64,000 nucleotides of DNA. Origin: Polyangium sp. 6x1 (GTDB lineage Bacteria > Myxococcota_A > Polyangia > Polyangiales > Polyangiaceae). Below the pieces are notes generated by a model. That model was not told where the DNA came from, did not search any database, and saw nothing but the letters and a program-made list of their open reading frames with translations. The stretch is taken from contig NZ_JARZHH010000030.1 in the NCBI RefSeq assembly GCF_029946515.1, positions 62,001 through 126,000 of the forward strand, in the 5' to 3' direction. The position numbers and the translations under genes were made by a program. Positions 33,318 through 42,522 of the stretch are shown here, piece after piece. Position 1 is the first letter of the stretch. Each line of letters starts with the position of its first letter.

Positions 33318-34025
33318 TTGTCCAAGTCCACCGTCGATCCGACCGCGCTCGACATCGAGCTCCCCGCGGTGCCTTTTCCCTCGGTGCCCGTGCCGGCGCC
33401 CTTGCCGCCCGCCCGGCCCGAGAACTGGACACGCAGCCTTTTCCACATCGCCTCCGGGCTGCTCGCGCTCGTCATGCTCCGTATCGTGCCGAGCCGCGGC
33501 TGGCTGATCGCCGCGAGCGTATCGCTGGCGGCGTGGGCGTGGTCCTGCGAGATCGCCCGCCGCCTGAGCCCGGCCGTCAACGAGCGGCTGATGAAGTTTT
33601 TCTCGCGCGTCGCCCACCCGATGGAGCGGCACCGGATCAACTCGTCCACCTGGTACCTCACGGCCCTGGTCGGCCTCTCGCTCTTCGCGCCCTTTCAGGC
33701 GGCCGAGCTCGGCGTCGTCGTCCTCGGCCTCGCCGACCCGGCGGCCGGCTTCATCGGCCGTCGCATCGGGCGCACGAAGATCCTCGCGAACCGCTCGCTC
33801 GAAGGCACGCTCGGCTTCTTCGCCGTCGGCACGCTCGCCGCGCTCGCGACGCTCACGGCCTTCCACGGCATGCCGCTCCCCGCGATGCTGCTCATCGCCT
33901 CCGCAGGCGCGGCCGCGGGCGCGATCGCCGAGCTCGTCTCCTCACGCCTCGACGACAACTTCACCATCCCCGTCACGGTCGCGATCGCCGCCTCCATCGC
34001 GGGCGCGTTCGTCCCGACGTCCTGA
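33318..34025 (+). CDS. Polyprenol-kinase/CTP-transferase-like membrane protein
   Basis: The 235-residue protein has a Pro-rich start and about six membrane helices. The signature GLADPAAGFIGRRIGRTKIL then RSLEGTLGFFAVG matches the CTP-dependent dolichol/phytol kinase and phosphatidate cytidylyltransferase superfamily. It likely phosphorylates or activates an isoprenoid or lipid alcohol using CTP, in the inner membrane. It starts at TTG. Confidence 0.8.
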   Translation: MSKSTVDPTALDIELPAVPFPSVPVPAPLPPARPENWTRSLFHIASGLLALVMLRIVPSRGWLIAASVSLAAWAWSCEIARRLSPAVNERLMKFFSRVAHPMERHRINSSTWYLTALVGLSLFAPFQAAELGVVVLGLADPAAGFIGRRIGRTKILANRSLEGTLGFFAVGTLAALATLTAFHGMPLPAMLLIASAGAAAGAIAELVSSRLDDNFTIPVTVAIAASIAGAFVPTS

Positions 34026-34041
34026 TCTATCCTGGGCGCCC

Positions 34042-35673
34042 ATGCGCCCGCTCCTCGGCTTGCTCGCGTTCCTCCCGTGCCTCGCCGCGTGCAGCGACGA
34101 GCCCCCCGGAGCCACCCCACCGCCCGCGCCCGACGCGGGCACCGACGCCGGCCCCTCCTCGTTCCGCAGCGCCCTCTACCCCGAGGACTGGACGCCCTCC
34201 TTCACGGACGCCGAGGGCCACTTCCTGCACGACTTCTCCTACGCGGGCTACCACCACGCCGAAGCCCCGCCCGGCGCGCCCGCCGCGGCCCCGACCTTCG
34301 ACGTCGTCGCCCACGGCGCCGATCCCACCGGCAAGGCGGACGCGACCCTCGCCGTGCAGGCCGCCATCGACGAGGCCTCGGCCCAAGGCGGCGGGATCGT
34401 CACGTTCCCCGAGGGCCTCTATCGCATGGACGACAAGCTCGTCGTCGCCGCGTCCGGCGTCGTCCTGCGCGGCGCGGGCCCCACGAAATCGCGGCTCCAC
34501 TTCACGCGATCGGCGGGCATGAGCTACGACGCGCACCTCGCCTTCCTCGGCAAGGCCGAGCCGAACCTCGAGCTCCCGCTCACGGCGGACACGACGTCGC
34601 GCACCGACGTCGTCGAGGTCGACGACGCCAAGGACCTCGCGCCGGGCGACGACGTCCTCCTCGGCTGGACCATCACGCCCGCCTTCATCGAGGAGCACGG
34701 CATGACGGGCACGTGGACGGCCTTCAACGACACCTGGCAGCCCTTCTTTCGCCGGACCGTCGTCGCCGTCGACAAGGCCTCGTCCCCGCACCGAATCACG
34801 CTCGACGTGCCGCTCCGGTACCCGGCCAAGCTCCGCGACGGCGCGAGCTTGCAGCGCGTCACGGGCCTCGTCCGCGAGTGCGGCGTCGAGTCGCTCGGCG
34901 TGTCGAACGCCGTCTCCTGGGCCGAGGCCTGGGCCGAATCGCAGGTCCACGCGATCGACCTCCGGCGCGTCGTCGACTGCTGGATCAAGGACGTCGCCTC
35001 GTTCCCCTCGCCCGGTGCGCCGGCCGAAGGACCGGGCGGCGGCGCGCACCTCGCCTCGGGCGGCATCCTCCTCGAAGAGACGGCGCGCGTCACCATCGAG
35101 CGCGTCTCGCTCGGCCTCGCGGAGAACCGCGGCGGCGGCGGAAACGGCTACCTCTTCGAGATCCGCCGCTCGAACGAGATCCTCGTCGCGGACAGCGAGG
35201 GCGACGGCGGGCGGCACAACTTCATCCAGAACTGGGGCTTCGGCACGACCGGCTGCGTCTTCTTACGTGTTCAAAGCAAAAACGGCGCGTCGCTCACCGA
35301 CATGAACGACGCCTCCGGCTTCACGGGGCTCTCCGAGTTTCACCACTCGCTCGCCACCGCGAACCTCATCGATGCCTCGACCTTCGACGACGGTTTTTCC
35401 ATCGTGAACCGCGGTGCCGAGAGCACCGGCGCCGGCCACACGGGCACCGAGAACGTGCTCTGGAACAACCGCGGCAAGGGCGCGCTCCGCTCCCTCCAGT
35501 TCGGCACGGGGTACGTGATCGGGACCGAGGGCCTCTACGTCACCACCGAGTCGCCGCTGCCGATGGCCGTCGGCACGATGCCCGTCGATTGGGTCGAGGG
35601 CCTCGAGGAAGGCGACCTGCTCGACCCACCGTCGCTCTACGAAGATCAGCTTGGCCGCCGCCGCGCGCGCTGA
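34042..35673 (+). CDS. Beta-helix (pectate-lyase superfamily) lipoprotein
   Basis: The 543-residue lipoprotein (LPCLAAC) begins its domain with FDVVAHGADPTGKADATLAV, the standard opening of pectate-lyase superfamily/GH28-like right-handed beta-helices. The following coils contain GGGIVTFPEGLYRMDD and WIKDVASFPS. It is surface-exposed or periplasmic and probably acts on polysaccharide, but catalytic residues were not identified. It starts 16 nt after the membrane enzyme gene and converges on the chemoreceptor gene with a 2-nt gap. Confidence 0.85.
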   Translation: MRPLLGLLAFLPCLAACSDEPPGATPPPAPDAGTDAGPSSFRSALYPEDWTPSFTDAEGHFLHDFSYAGYHHAEAPPGAPAAAPTFDVVAHGADPTGKADATLAVQAAIDEASAQGGGIVTFPEGLYRMDDKLVVAASGVVLRGAGPTKSRLHFTRSAGMSYDAHLAFLGKAEPNLELPLTADTTSRTDVVEVDDAKDLAPGDDVLLGWTITPAFIEEHGMTGTWTAFNDTWQPFFRRTVVAVDKASSPHRITLDVPLRYPAKLRDGASLQRVTGLVRECGVESLGVSNAVSWAEAWAESQVHAIDLRRVVDCWIKDVASFPSPGAPAEGPGGGAHLASGGILLEETARVTIERVSLGLAENRGGGGNGYLFEIRRSNEILVADSEGDGGRHNFIQNWGFGTTGCVFLRVQSKNGASLTDMNDASGFTGLSEFHHSLATANLIDASTFDDGFSIVNRGAESTGAGHTGTENVLWNNRGKGALRSLQFGTGYVIGTEGLYVTTESPLPMAVGTMPVDWVEGLEEGDLLDPPSLYEDQLGRRRAR

Positions 35674-35675
35674 CG

Positions 35676-37169
35676 TCACGAAAGCGCCGTCCGGCGATCC
35701 TCGGCCGACCGTACGAGCCGGAGCAATTCTTCCGACACGGAAGACAGCTCCGAGGCCGTCTGGAGCGTCTGCTTCGCGCTCGTCTGCACCTCGCGCGCTG
35801 CCTCCGAGACGGCCTGCATCGCCTGGTTCACCTGCTCCATCGCCGTCGTCTGGTGCCGCGTGCTCGCCTCGATCTCGCGCGACGATCGCGCCGTGTCTCC
35901 CACGTACGTGCGGATGCGCTCGAAACTCGCGCCCACGTCCACGAACCTGCGCGTGCTCGCCTCCACGGCTTTCGCGCCGTCCTCCGTCGCCATCACGGTC
36001 GCGTTCGTCGCGCCGCGCACCTGCTCGACGAGGTGCTGGATGTTCCGCGCGGCGCCGGACACGCGCTCGGCGAGCTTGCGGATCTCGTCGGCGACCACGC
36101 CGAAGCGCCGCCCCGCTTCGCCCGCGCCTGCGGCCTCGATCGTCGCGTTGATCGCGAGGATGTTCGTCTGCTCGGCGAGCTCGCGGATGATGTCGACGAT
36201 GCCCCCGATCTCCTGGGATCGCTGGTTCAGGCCGAGCATGTGCGTGACGACCTGATCGACCCGGGTGCGGGTCCCGTCGACGGCCTCGCGCGCCGCGACC
36301 ACGGTCTGATCGCCGAACTGCGTGGCCGAGGACGTGTCCTCCGCGATGCGACTCACCTGCAGCGCGCTCTCGGCGATCTGGCGCGACGTGACCGTCAGCT
36401 CGCGGATCGTCACCGACACCTGCTGCGAGGTCGCGACCTGCTCGTTCGTCGAGCTCGCTTGTTGCGTCGCGGCGGCCTCGAGCTCACGCGCGGCGGCGCT
36501 CATGCGCTCGGCGGCGGACCCGATCTGGCGGCCGAGCGCGCGGACGACGAACGATCCCGCGCCGCTCACGACGACAAACGCGAGGAGGCACGAGCCCACG
36601 AGCACCGCGGCGAACGTGCGCACGAGATCGTCCACCACGGCGGCCCGCGTGCCGAGGAGCGCGCGCTCCTCGCCGATCATCTCGTCGATGCTCTTGCGAA
36701 GGGCGTCCATCGAGCGCTTGCCCTCGCCGGCCGCGATCAGCTTGATCGCTGGCTCGAGCCCTTCGCGCTTGCGGACATCGATGCTGCTCACGAGGTAGCC
36801 CTTCTGCCGCTCCACGAGCTGCCGCAGGTCCAAAAGCCGCTCTTGCTGGCGCGCATTGTCACGGGTGAGCCGCGTGATCTCGGCGACGTCCGTGTCGACG
36901 GTCAGGCTCGCCTTCTGGTACGGCTCGAGGAACGCCTCGTCGCCCGTGAGGATGTAGCCGCGCTGGCCCGTCTCCAGGTCCTGGAACGCGGAGAGCGTAT
37001 CGCCGAGCGCGGTCAGCACCTCGCGCGTGTGCGCGACGGCGCCCGTGGCCACGAGGAGACGCTGGGTGGTCGCGTAGGCATACGCGCCGATGAGGATCAG
37101 AAACAAGAGGGGGAGCGCGATGACCGCGCCGAATTGCTTTCCTACCGTCCAGGACCTCGTCCCTGCCAT
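35676..37169 (-). CDS. Methyl-accepting chemotaxis protein with CHASE3
   Basis: The 497-residue protein has membrane helices at about 10-33 and 190-215. Between them a CHASE3 sensor reads [21 protein letters not shown] cytoplasmic coiled-coil follows, with the signalling tip [20 protein letters not shown] and [14 protein letters not shown] that binds CheA/CheW. It senses an unknown extracytoplasmic signal for gliding or other Che pathways. No clear C-terminal CheR-binding pentapeptide. The ATG at 37169 removes a long, Arg-rich, non-homologous extension. Confidence 0.93.
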   Translation of the reverse strand: MAGTRSWTVGKQFGAVIALPLLFLILIGAYAYATTQRLLVATGAVAHTREVLTALGDTLSAFQDLETGQRGYILTGDEAFLEPYQKASLTVDTDVAEITRLTRDNARQQERLLDLRQLVERQKGYLVSSIDVRKREGLEPAIKLIAAGEGKRSMDALRKSIDEMIGEERALLGTRAAVVDDLVRTFAAVLVGSCLLAFVVVSGAGSFVVRALGRQIGSAAERMSAAARELEAAATQQASSTNEQVATSQQVSVTIRELTVTSRQIAESALQVSRIAEDTSSATQFGDQTVVAAREAVDGTRTRVDQVVTHMLGLNQRSQEIGGIVDIIRELAEQTNILAINATIEAAGAGEAGRRFGVVADEIRKLAERVSGAARNIQHLVEQVRGATNATVMATEDGAKAVEASTRRFVDVGASFERIRTYVGDTARSSREIEASTRHQTTAMEQVNQAMQAVSEAAREVQTSAKQTLQTASELSSVSEELLRLVRSAEDRRTALS

Positions 37170-37633
37170 GCGTCCGATCCTCCAGCTGCGTTCGAGCGCG
37201 CGTCGCGGCTCTGGTTCGATTTCGAGAGCGGCCAACCGAGCACCGCGCGGACGCTCGGAGCGAGCCCCGCGCCCTTGGTCACGGAATCGTGTACGCCGAC
37301 ACCCTCGCGAGCCGCACCAGCGACTCGGGCCCGATGTTACTGCACCGGAGCATCTGGGCCGCACCCATTCCGAGAGCGTCGTGCATCATTTTGAAAAACG
37401 AGTGAGCCGACGACCGTCGGCGCATTGACATCGGCTACGAACGAAGCCCGTGATGAATGCGAGGACTCGAAATCATTCCACAACGCATCCCCCTCGAATG
37501 CTGCCGCTGTACCGAGGACCACAGCCTCATTACGACGATGATCCCGGGTCTCGGGACGCGCGCGCGTTGCGCCGAGCACGCAAAGGTTGCGTGATGGGGC
37601 TCGACAAGGGGGACGGAGGGCCTGTATATGACT
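37170..37633. other. Intergenic region between divergent genes
   Basis: This divergent spacer has no supported gene; open frames extending the CBS gene upstream are not protein-like. It contains a small hairpin GCCGAC-gacc-GTCGGC at 37406-37421. The promoters of the chemoreceptor and CBS genes must be here, but only the palindrome at 37634 is a clear signal. Confidence 0.5.
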
Positions 37634-37650
37634 TGGCAAACGTTTTGCCA
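37634..37650 (+). promoter_or_regulatory. Palindrome / sigma54-like element
   Basis: TGGCAAACGTTTTGCCA has 7-nt perfect arms around CGT. It also fits GG-N10-GC, the core of a sigma54 promoter. If it were that, transcription would begin within a few bases of ATG 37663. A repressor operator is an equal alternative. Confidence 0.45.
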
Positions 37651-37662
37651 GGGGCCGCCACC

Positions 37663-38448
37663 ATGACCACTCCCCTCCTCGTCTCGACGCTGATGAAATC
37701 CCCCGTGCTGTCGGTGACTTCCGACACGCTCGTGGATGAGGCTTACCACTTGCTCGCGTCGCGGCGCATCTCGTCGGTGCCCGTCGTCGACGCCGCAGGC
37801 AAGGCGCTCGGCGTCGTCTCGCTGACCGACCTCCTGCGCATCGGTCGGCTGCAGCCGGCCTCGCTCGCGGGCATCCAGCCGATCGACCTGCCCACCGAGC
37901 CTGTCTCGGAGCACATGCACAAGGGCGTGATCACGGTCGCGCCGAGCGCGCCGGTGACGGCCGCCGCGCGGATCATGGCCGACGAGCACGTGCACCGCGT
38001 GTACGTCGAGCAGGAAGGCAAGATCGTCGGCGTCTTCAGCATCGAGGAGGTGCTCTCCTCCGTGCGCGCGCTTCGCCTCGAAGGGGCGATCGGCGACGTG
38101 ATGACGAAGCCCGTGATCTCGCTCCCCGTCACGGCCACGATCGCTGACGCCACCTCGCGGCTCGACCGCACGCACGTGACGGGCCTCGCGATCATCGACG
38201 AGTATCGCCACCCGGTCGGCGTCTTCACGCAGGTCGAGGCGCTCGCGGCGCGCAACCTCGCGCCCGAGACGAAGGTCGAGGACGTGATGAACTACGGCAT
38301 CCTCACGCAGCACGTGAAGACCCCGCTCTACCGCGCGGCGGCGCACGCCTTCGAGTCGCGCGCGCGCCGCGTGCTCGTGCTGGAGAACGGCGAGCTCGTC
38401 GGCGTGATCACCGGGCTCGACTTCGCGCGCGTGCTCGCCGCGACCTGA
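37663..38448 (+). CDS. Four-CBS-domain protein
   Basis: The 261-residue protein consists of four CBS motifs forming two Bateman modules: MKSPVLSVTSDTLVDEAYHL, VSEHMHKGVITVAPSAPVTA, VMTKPVISLPVTATIADATS and VMNYGILTQHVKTPLYRAAA. CBS pairs bind adenosyl ligands (AMP, ATP, c-di-AMP) and regulate partners. It is free-standing, with no enzyme or channel attached. AGGGG precedes ATG 37663; an ATG at 37594 adds an unconserved stretch. Its stop directly abuts the stop of the convergent CAP gene. Confidence 0.88.
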   Translation: MTTPLLVSTLMKSPVLSVTSDTLVDEAYHLLASRRISSVPVVDAAGKALGVVSLTDLLRIGRLQPASLAGIQPIDLPTEPVSEHMHKGVITVAPSAPVTAAARIMADEHVHRVYVEQEGKIVGVFSIEEVLSSVRALRLEGAIGDVMTKPVISLPVTATIADATSRLDRTHVTGLAIIDEYRHPVGVFTQVEALAARNLAPETKVEDVMNYGILTQHVKTPLYRAAAHAFESRARRVLVLENGELVGVITGLDFARVLAAT

Positions 38449-38991
38449 TCAATACGGCTTCTGCCCGATGAAATTGCCGGGCGGATCGTAGTTACAGACC
38501 CAGAACTCCCAATCCCCGCCGCCGAACGGCGAGCCCGTGCTGCAATTCGCCTTGCCGCAGCCGAGCTTCGTCGTGTTCGCCCAGACGACCTGGGTGTAAT
38601 GCCCACACACGCCTGAGCACTCGTTCGACGCGTAGATGTAATCGGCCTTCTCGGAGACCCAGTTCGACACGACCTGCTCCGCGCTCGATCCATTGGAGCT
38701 CGCGTAGAGGTTCTCGCCATAGTCGTTCGAGCTGTGCTCCCAGACGCATTTCTCGGCGTAGGCCTGGGCGACGGCGGCGATCTCGGACGACCACACGAGC
38801 GGCGGCAGCGGCTCGGACGCCGCCGGATCGACGGACGCGCGCGCCGCGTTGTGGGCCGCGGTGATCCCTTGCATCGAGGCCGGCTCGCCCGCATTCGTGT
38901 CCCCGGACGAACCCTCGTCGTCGGAGCAGCCCGCGGCCGAAAGGAGGAAAGGAACGAGCACGAGCCCATAGAAAGGTGCAAAGCGCTTCAT
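38449..38991 (-). CDS. CAP/SCP-like secreted lipoprotein
   Basis: The 180-residue lipoprotein (LSAAGC) carries a CAP domain: ITAAHNAARASV, HSSNDYGENLYAS, then CGHYTQVVWANTTKLGCG and VCNYDPPGNF, all hallmark segments. The pocket His and Glu residues are present. CAP proteins are secreted and bind lipids, or act as adhesins or proteases in some lineages. Its ATG overlaps the stop of the upstream radical SAM gene as ATGA, so the two are co-translated. Confidence 0.93.
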   Translation of the reverse strand: MKRFAPFYGLVLVPFLLSAAGCSDDEGSSGDTNAGEPASMQGITAAHNAARASVDPAASEPLPPLVWSSEIAAVAQAYAEKCVWEHSSNDYGENLYASSNGSSAEQVVSNWVSEKADYIYASNECSGVCGHYTQVVWANTTKLGCGKANCSTGSPFGGGDWEFWVCNYDPPGNFIGQKPY

Positions 38992-40697
38992 GGGGCGATC
39001 GTGGCACGCCGCGCGGCCGGGGCGCAAGGCGCCTCGGCGCAGGACTGCCGGATCGGCGCGGGTGTCCTTTCGAGCGCCGCGCGACGTATCCCCTGCATCA
39101 CCTCTCCGTTCCAGAGCGAAACGAGGGGCGACGACGCGAGCGAGCCGATCACGGACGCCTCGTACGCCACGGGATGCACGCTCCCGTCGGGGTCGATGCA
39201 CGCCTGCTCCCATTCCATGCGACACGTCAGGAAGCGCGCGCGGTTCGCGAAATCGTCGGCCGCGCGAAATGCGCCCAGCGCGGGATCGTCGCCGGCGATG
39301 CAGGGACAGGCGCCGCGCGGATCGAGGTGATCCACGAGCACGACCCCCGCGGGCGCGAGGATCGCCCCGAGCTCGCGGACCGCGCGCGTGATCCGCTCGC
39401 CCCGCGGGTCGAGCCATTCGACCTCGGCCCGCGCCGTGCACGGAAAGACCTCCTCGACCTTCAACCAATCGACCCCAAGCGAAGCGGAGAGCCTCCCGAG
39501 CGCGGAGAGCTCCTCCACATTCGAGGCCGTCACGACCGCCGAGATCCCGATCCGCACGTCGATCCCGCGCGCCGCGCGACGCCGGATCATGCCCTCGATG
39601 TTCTTCACGATCGTCGCGAACCGCCCGCCGATCCGGAGCCCGTCGTTCGTCCCGGCCGTCGCTCCGTCGAGCGAAAGAGAGAGGCTCGTCAGCCCGAGAT
39701 CACAGAGCGCGTCGAACCGCGCCTCGTCGAGCGCCATTCCATTCGACAGCAAATGCACGTCCGTGCGGCCCGGACGACCCGCGCGGGCCTTTTGGATCGC
39801 CGCGAGCACCTCCGGGAAGATCGGCGCGACGATCGCCTCGCCGCCGTGCACGAAGCCCACGTAATCGGCCGCCGCGAATGGATCCCGCAGCGCGTCGAGC
39901 AGCCACGGCTGCATCGTGCGTGCGCTCCCGCTCCGCGTCTTCTCCGGCGCGTCCGTGATGCAATGGGCGCAGCGCAGGTTGCACCGCTCGGTCACGGTGA
40001 CGTAAAGCCGCACGGGCAGCGGCGCGACCACGCTGCCCGCGCGAAACGCGTCACCGGCCGCGCCCGGCCCCGCGGCCCCCTCGATCGACGTCGCCGCCGC
40101 GCCCTCGCCCCGCCCCTCGCCTCGGGCCGCGTCCGGCCTCGGAATCGAGAACCATTGCCCCGCCCCGCCCGCGCGCCCGACGAGCCGCCCCGATTCCAAT
40201 CGAAACACGTACGCGACGCGACGCGCCGACGCCGGCAGCCGCGCCTCGAACACCACGTGCTCGTCCTCCTCCGCCGCGACGTGCATGGCCTCCTCGCGCG
40301 CCCCTGCGCCCTCGTCCCACCGCACGACGAGGCCGCTGCCGTGCCCACGACGCAGCGCCGCGCGAATGCAGAGCCGCCCCTCCTTCTCCACGCCCACGAA
40401 CGGGCTTACCGGCGCGTGCAGGATCGGCTCGTCCGCGCCGCCCACCACGAGCACGTTGTTCCGCAGCCCGCCCCGCGCCCGCGTCCGCGGGTTCTCCGGA
40501 TCGAGCTCCCAGCGCGCGCCCTCCACGTGCAGCTTGTACTCGTACACCCCGATCGCCGCCTCGATCGTCGCCTCGAACGAGCCGTCCTCGCGCCGCGCCA
40601 TGGGCGTCGGTCGAAACGCCGACCATTCCCCGCAGAGCGAGGCGAACGCCGCGGGCCGCTCCGGCCGGTAGAAAAACGTCACGGGGACGGGAGCCAC
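38988..40697 (-). CDS. Radical SAM/SPASM protein with glycogen-binding-like domain
   Basis: The 569-residue protein opens with an E-set/CBM48-like domain (about 1-80, VTFFYRPERPAAFASLCGEW ... YEYKLHVEG) of the AMPK-beta glycogen-binding type. A second beta domain (about 100-195) follows, then radical SAM: TERCNLRCAHCI near residue 236 is the CxxxCxxC cluster. C-terminal Cys (ACPCIAGDD, LTCRMEWEQACIDPDG, CAEAPC) fit an auxiliary SPASM cluster region. SPASM enzymes modify peptides or proteins. The coupled CAP lipoprotein is a conceivable substrate, but that is speculation. No ATG is well placed; GTG 40697 or GTG 40760 are candidates. Confidence 0.82.
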   Translation of the reverse strand: MAPVPVTFFYRPERPAAFASLCGEWSAFRPTPMARREDGSFEATIEAAIGVYEYKLHVEGARWELDPENPRTRARGGLRNNVLVVGGADEPILHAPVSPFVGVEKEGRLCIRAALRRGHGSGLVVRWDEGAGAREEAMHVAAEEDEHVVFEARLPASARRVAYVFRLESGRLVGRAGGAGQWFSIPRPDAARGEGRGEGAAATSIEGAAGPGAAGDAFRAGSVVAPLPVRLYVTVTERCNLRCAHCITDAPEKTRSGSARTMQPWLLDALRDPFAAADYVGFVHGGEAIVAPIFPEVLAAIQKARAGRPGRTDVHLLSNGMALDEARFDALCDLGLTSLSLSLDGATAGTNDGLRIGGRFATIVKNIEGMIRRRAARGIDVRIGISAVVTASNVEELSALGRLSASLGVDWLKVEEVFPCTARAEVEWLDPRGERITRAVRELGAILAPAGVVLVDHLDPRGACPCIAGDDPALGAFRAADDFANRARFLTCRMEWEQACIDPDGSVHPVAYEASVIGSLASSPLVSLWNGEVMQGIRRAALERTPAPIRQSCAEAPCAPAARRATIAP

Positions 40698-40854
40698 CCG
40701 CGCACGATACGCGAATCCGCGCCCCGCGGAAGCCCTCCGGCCGTACGGGACTTCTTCCACCGGAGTGTTCGCGCGCCTCCCGAAAAGCGTGGACGAGGGC
40801 CCTACCTTGTCTCTTCCCTGCCCCTCGGCTCCGCTGTACCCTTCGCGTACGGCC

Positions 40855-42522
40855 ATGGTCCAACGACGTCCGCATCCAGGGCGATCCCGAGCGCGGTGGC
40901 TCGGGTTTTCCGCTGCAATCGCCGTCTTCGGCGCTTCGCTCACCGCATGCGTCGGCGTCATCGGCGACGCGGACGAGGACACCACCGAAGCGGAGTCGCT
41001 CGTCCTCGCCGCGCCTGCGCTCCCGCGGCTCACGGCCGCGCAGTACCAGAGCTCGCTCGTCGAGCTCTTCGGCGCGAGCATGCCGAAGGCGCCGCTCGAG
41101 GACGACACGAAGCCGTTCCTCTTCTACAACATCGGCGCTTCGAGCACGACGCTCTCCGAGTTCGGCGTGCAGCAGTACGAGGAGTCCGCCGACGCCCTCA
41201 CGCGCTACGTCTTCGCGGATCCGGCCCGGCGCGCCGCCTTCGTCGGCTGCGAGCCTGCCGCGCCCGGCGACGCGTGCGTCGAGGGCTTTTTGCGCCGCTT
41301 CGGCCGGCGCGTCTTCCGGCGACCGCTCACGAATGACGAGGTCTCTCGCTGGGTTGGAATCTCGCAGACGCTCGCGGATCCGAGCGCGTGGGAGGGCCTG
41401 CGCCTCGCGACCTCGGGCCTGCTCCAGTCCCCGCATTTCCTTTATCGCGCCGAGCTCGGCGTCCCCGACGACGGGGCCCCCGGCCGGCGCAAGCTCACGG
41501 GGTACGAAATGGCCACGCGCCTCTCGTTCCTCCTCTGGAACCAGGGCCCGGACGACGCCCTCCTCGACGCCGCCGAAAACGGCGACCTCGACAAAAGCGA
41601 TGGCATCGCCGCGGCGGCCGAGCGCCTGCTCGACGATCCGCGCGCGCGCTCGGCGATGCAGGCATTCTTCCGGCAATACCTCGACCTCGGCCGCCTCGAC
41701 GGCATCCAGCGCGACCCGGCCGCATATCCGTATTTCACGCCCACCATCAGGGAAGCAATGCGCCGCGAGGTCGAGCTGCTCGTCGAGGACGTCGTCTTCG
41801 AGAGCCGCGGCGACGCGCGCAGCATCTTCAGCACCCGCAAGACGTTCGTGAATGCGGACCTCGCGGCGCTCTACGGCATCGAGGCGCCCGGCGCGACGAC
41901 GGACACGTTCGTCCCGGTGGAGCTGCCCGCGGACGGCCCGCGCGCGGGCCTGCTCACGCTCGGCGCGTTCCTCACCATGAATGCGCACGAGACCCGCACC
42001 TCGCCCACGGCGCGCGGCAAATACGTCCGCGAGCGCGTCCTCTGCCTGGAGGTTCCGGCCCCGCCGCCGGGCGTCGACACGACGCTCGATCCGCCGATGG
42101 GCGACCCCAAAACCGTGCGCGAGCAAATGGAGGCGCACCGCACGAACCCCGCCTGCGCCGCGTGCCATACCTTCATGGACCCGCCCGGCTTCCTCTTCGA
42201 GCATTTCGACTCGTCGGGGTATTACCGCACCGTCTTCGAGGGCGACCTGCCCATCGATTCATCGGGCGACCTCGACGGCAAACCGCTCGCGGACGCGCGC
42301 GGCCTCGCCACGGTCCTCGAGACCGAGCCCCGCGTCGGCCGTTGCATGGTCCAGCAGCTTTATCGTCACGCGCAGGGACGCCTCGAAACGAAGGGCGAAC
42401 GGCTCGCGCTCGAGGACCTCGCCTCGCGCTTCGCCGGCGCCTCCTTCGATTTCCGCACCCTCCTGATCGAGCTCGTCACGCACGACGCCTTCCGTTACAT
42501 CGGCGAGGAGCAGAGCCCGTGA
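40855..42522 (+). CDS. DUF1592-family secreted protein with CxxCH
   Basis: The 555-residue lipoprotein (LTAC) has the DUF1587/1592/1588/1585 succession: LTAAQYQSSLVELFG, GRRVFRRPLTNDEVSRW, GYEMATRLSFLLWNQGPDDA, NADLAALYG, then HETRTSPTARGKYVRERVLC and NPACAACHTFMDPPGF. The CxxCH could bind heme c. In Planctomycetes and Myxobacteria these proteins always pair with DUF1552 proteins; the function is unknown, with ties proposed to carbohydrate or envelope redox chemistry. Its stop overlaps the next start as GTGA. Confidence 0.92.
   Translation: MVQRRPHPGRSRARWLGFSAAIAVFGASLTACVGVIGDADEDTTEAESLVLAAPALPRLTAAQYQSSLVELFGASMPKAPLEDDTKPFLFYNIGASSTTLSEFGVQQYEESADALTRYVFADPARRAAFVGCEPAAPGDACVEGFLRRFGRRVFRRPLTNDEVSRWVGISQTLADPSAWEGLRLATSGLLQSPHFLYRAELGVPDDGAPGRRKLTGYEMATRLSFLLWNQGPDDALLDAAENGDLDKSDGIAAAAERLLDDPRARSAMQAFFRQYLDLGRLDGIQRDPAAYPYFTPTIREAMRREVELLVEDVVFESRGDARSIFSTRKTFVNADLAALYGIEAPGATTDTFVPVELPADGPRAGLLTLGAFLTMNAHETRTSPTARGKYVRERVLCLEVPAPPPGVDTTLDPPMGDPKTVREQMEAHRTNPACAACHTFMDPPGFLFEHFDSSGYYRTVFEGDLPIDSSGDLDGKPLADARGLATVLETEPRVGRCMVQQLYRHAQGRLETKGERLALEDLASRFAGASFDFRTLLIELVTHDAFRYIGEEQSP

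Noticed and set aside
34077-37394. A 1105-codon plus-strand frame over the beta-helix and chemoreceptor genes
   Set aside because: It is Arg/His/Ala-rich throughout, overlaps two well-supported genes and shows no motif.
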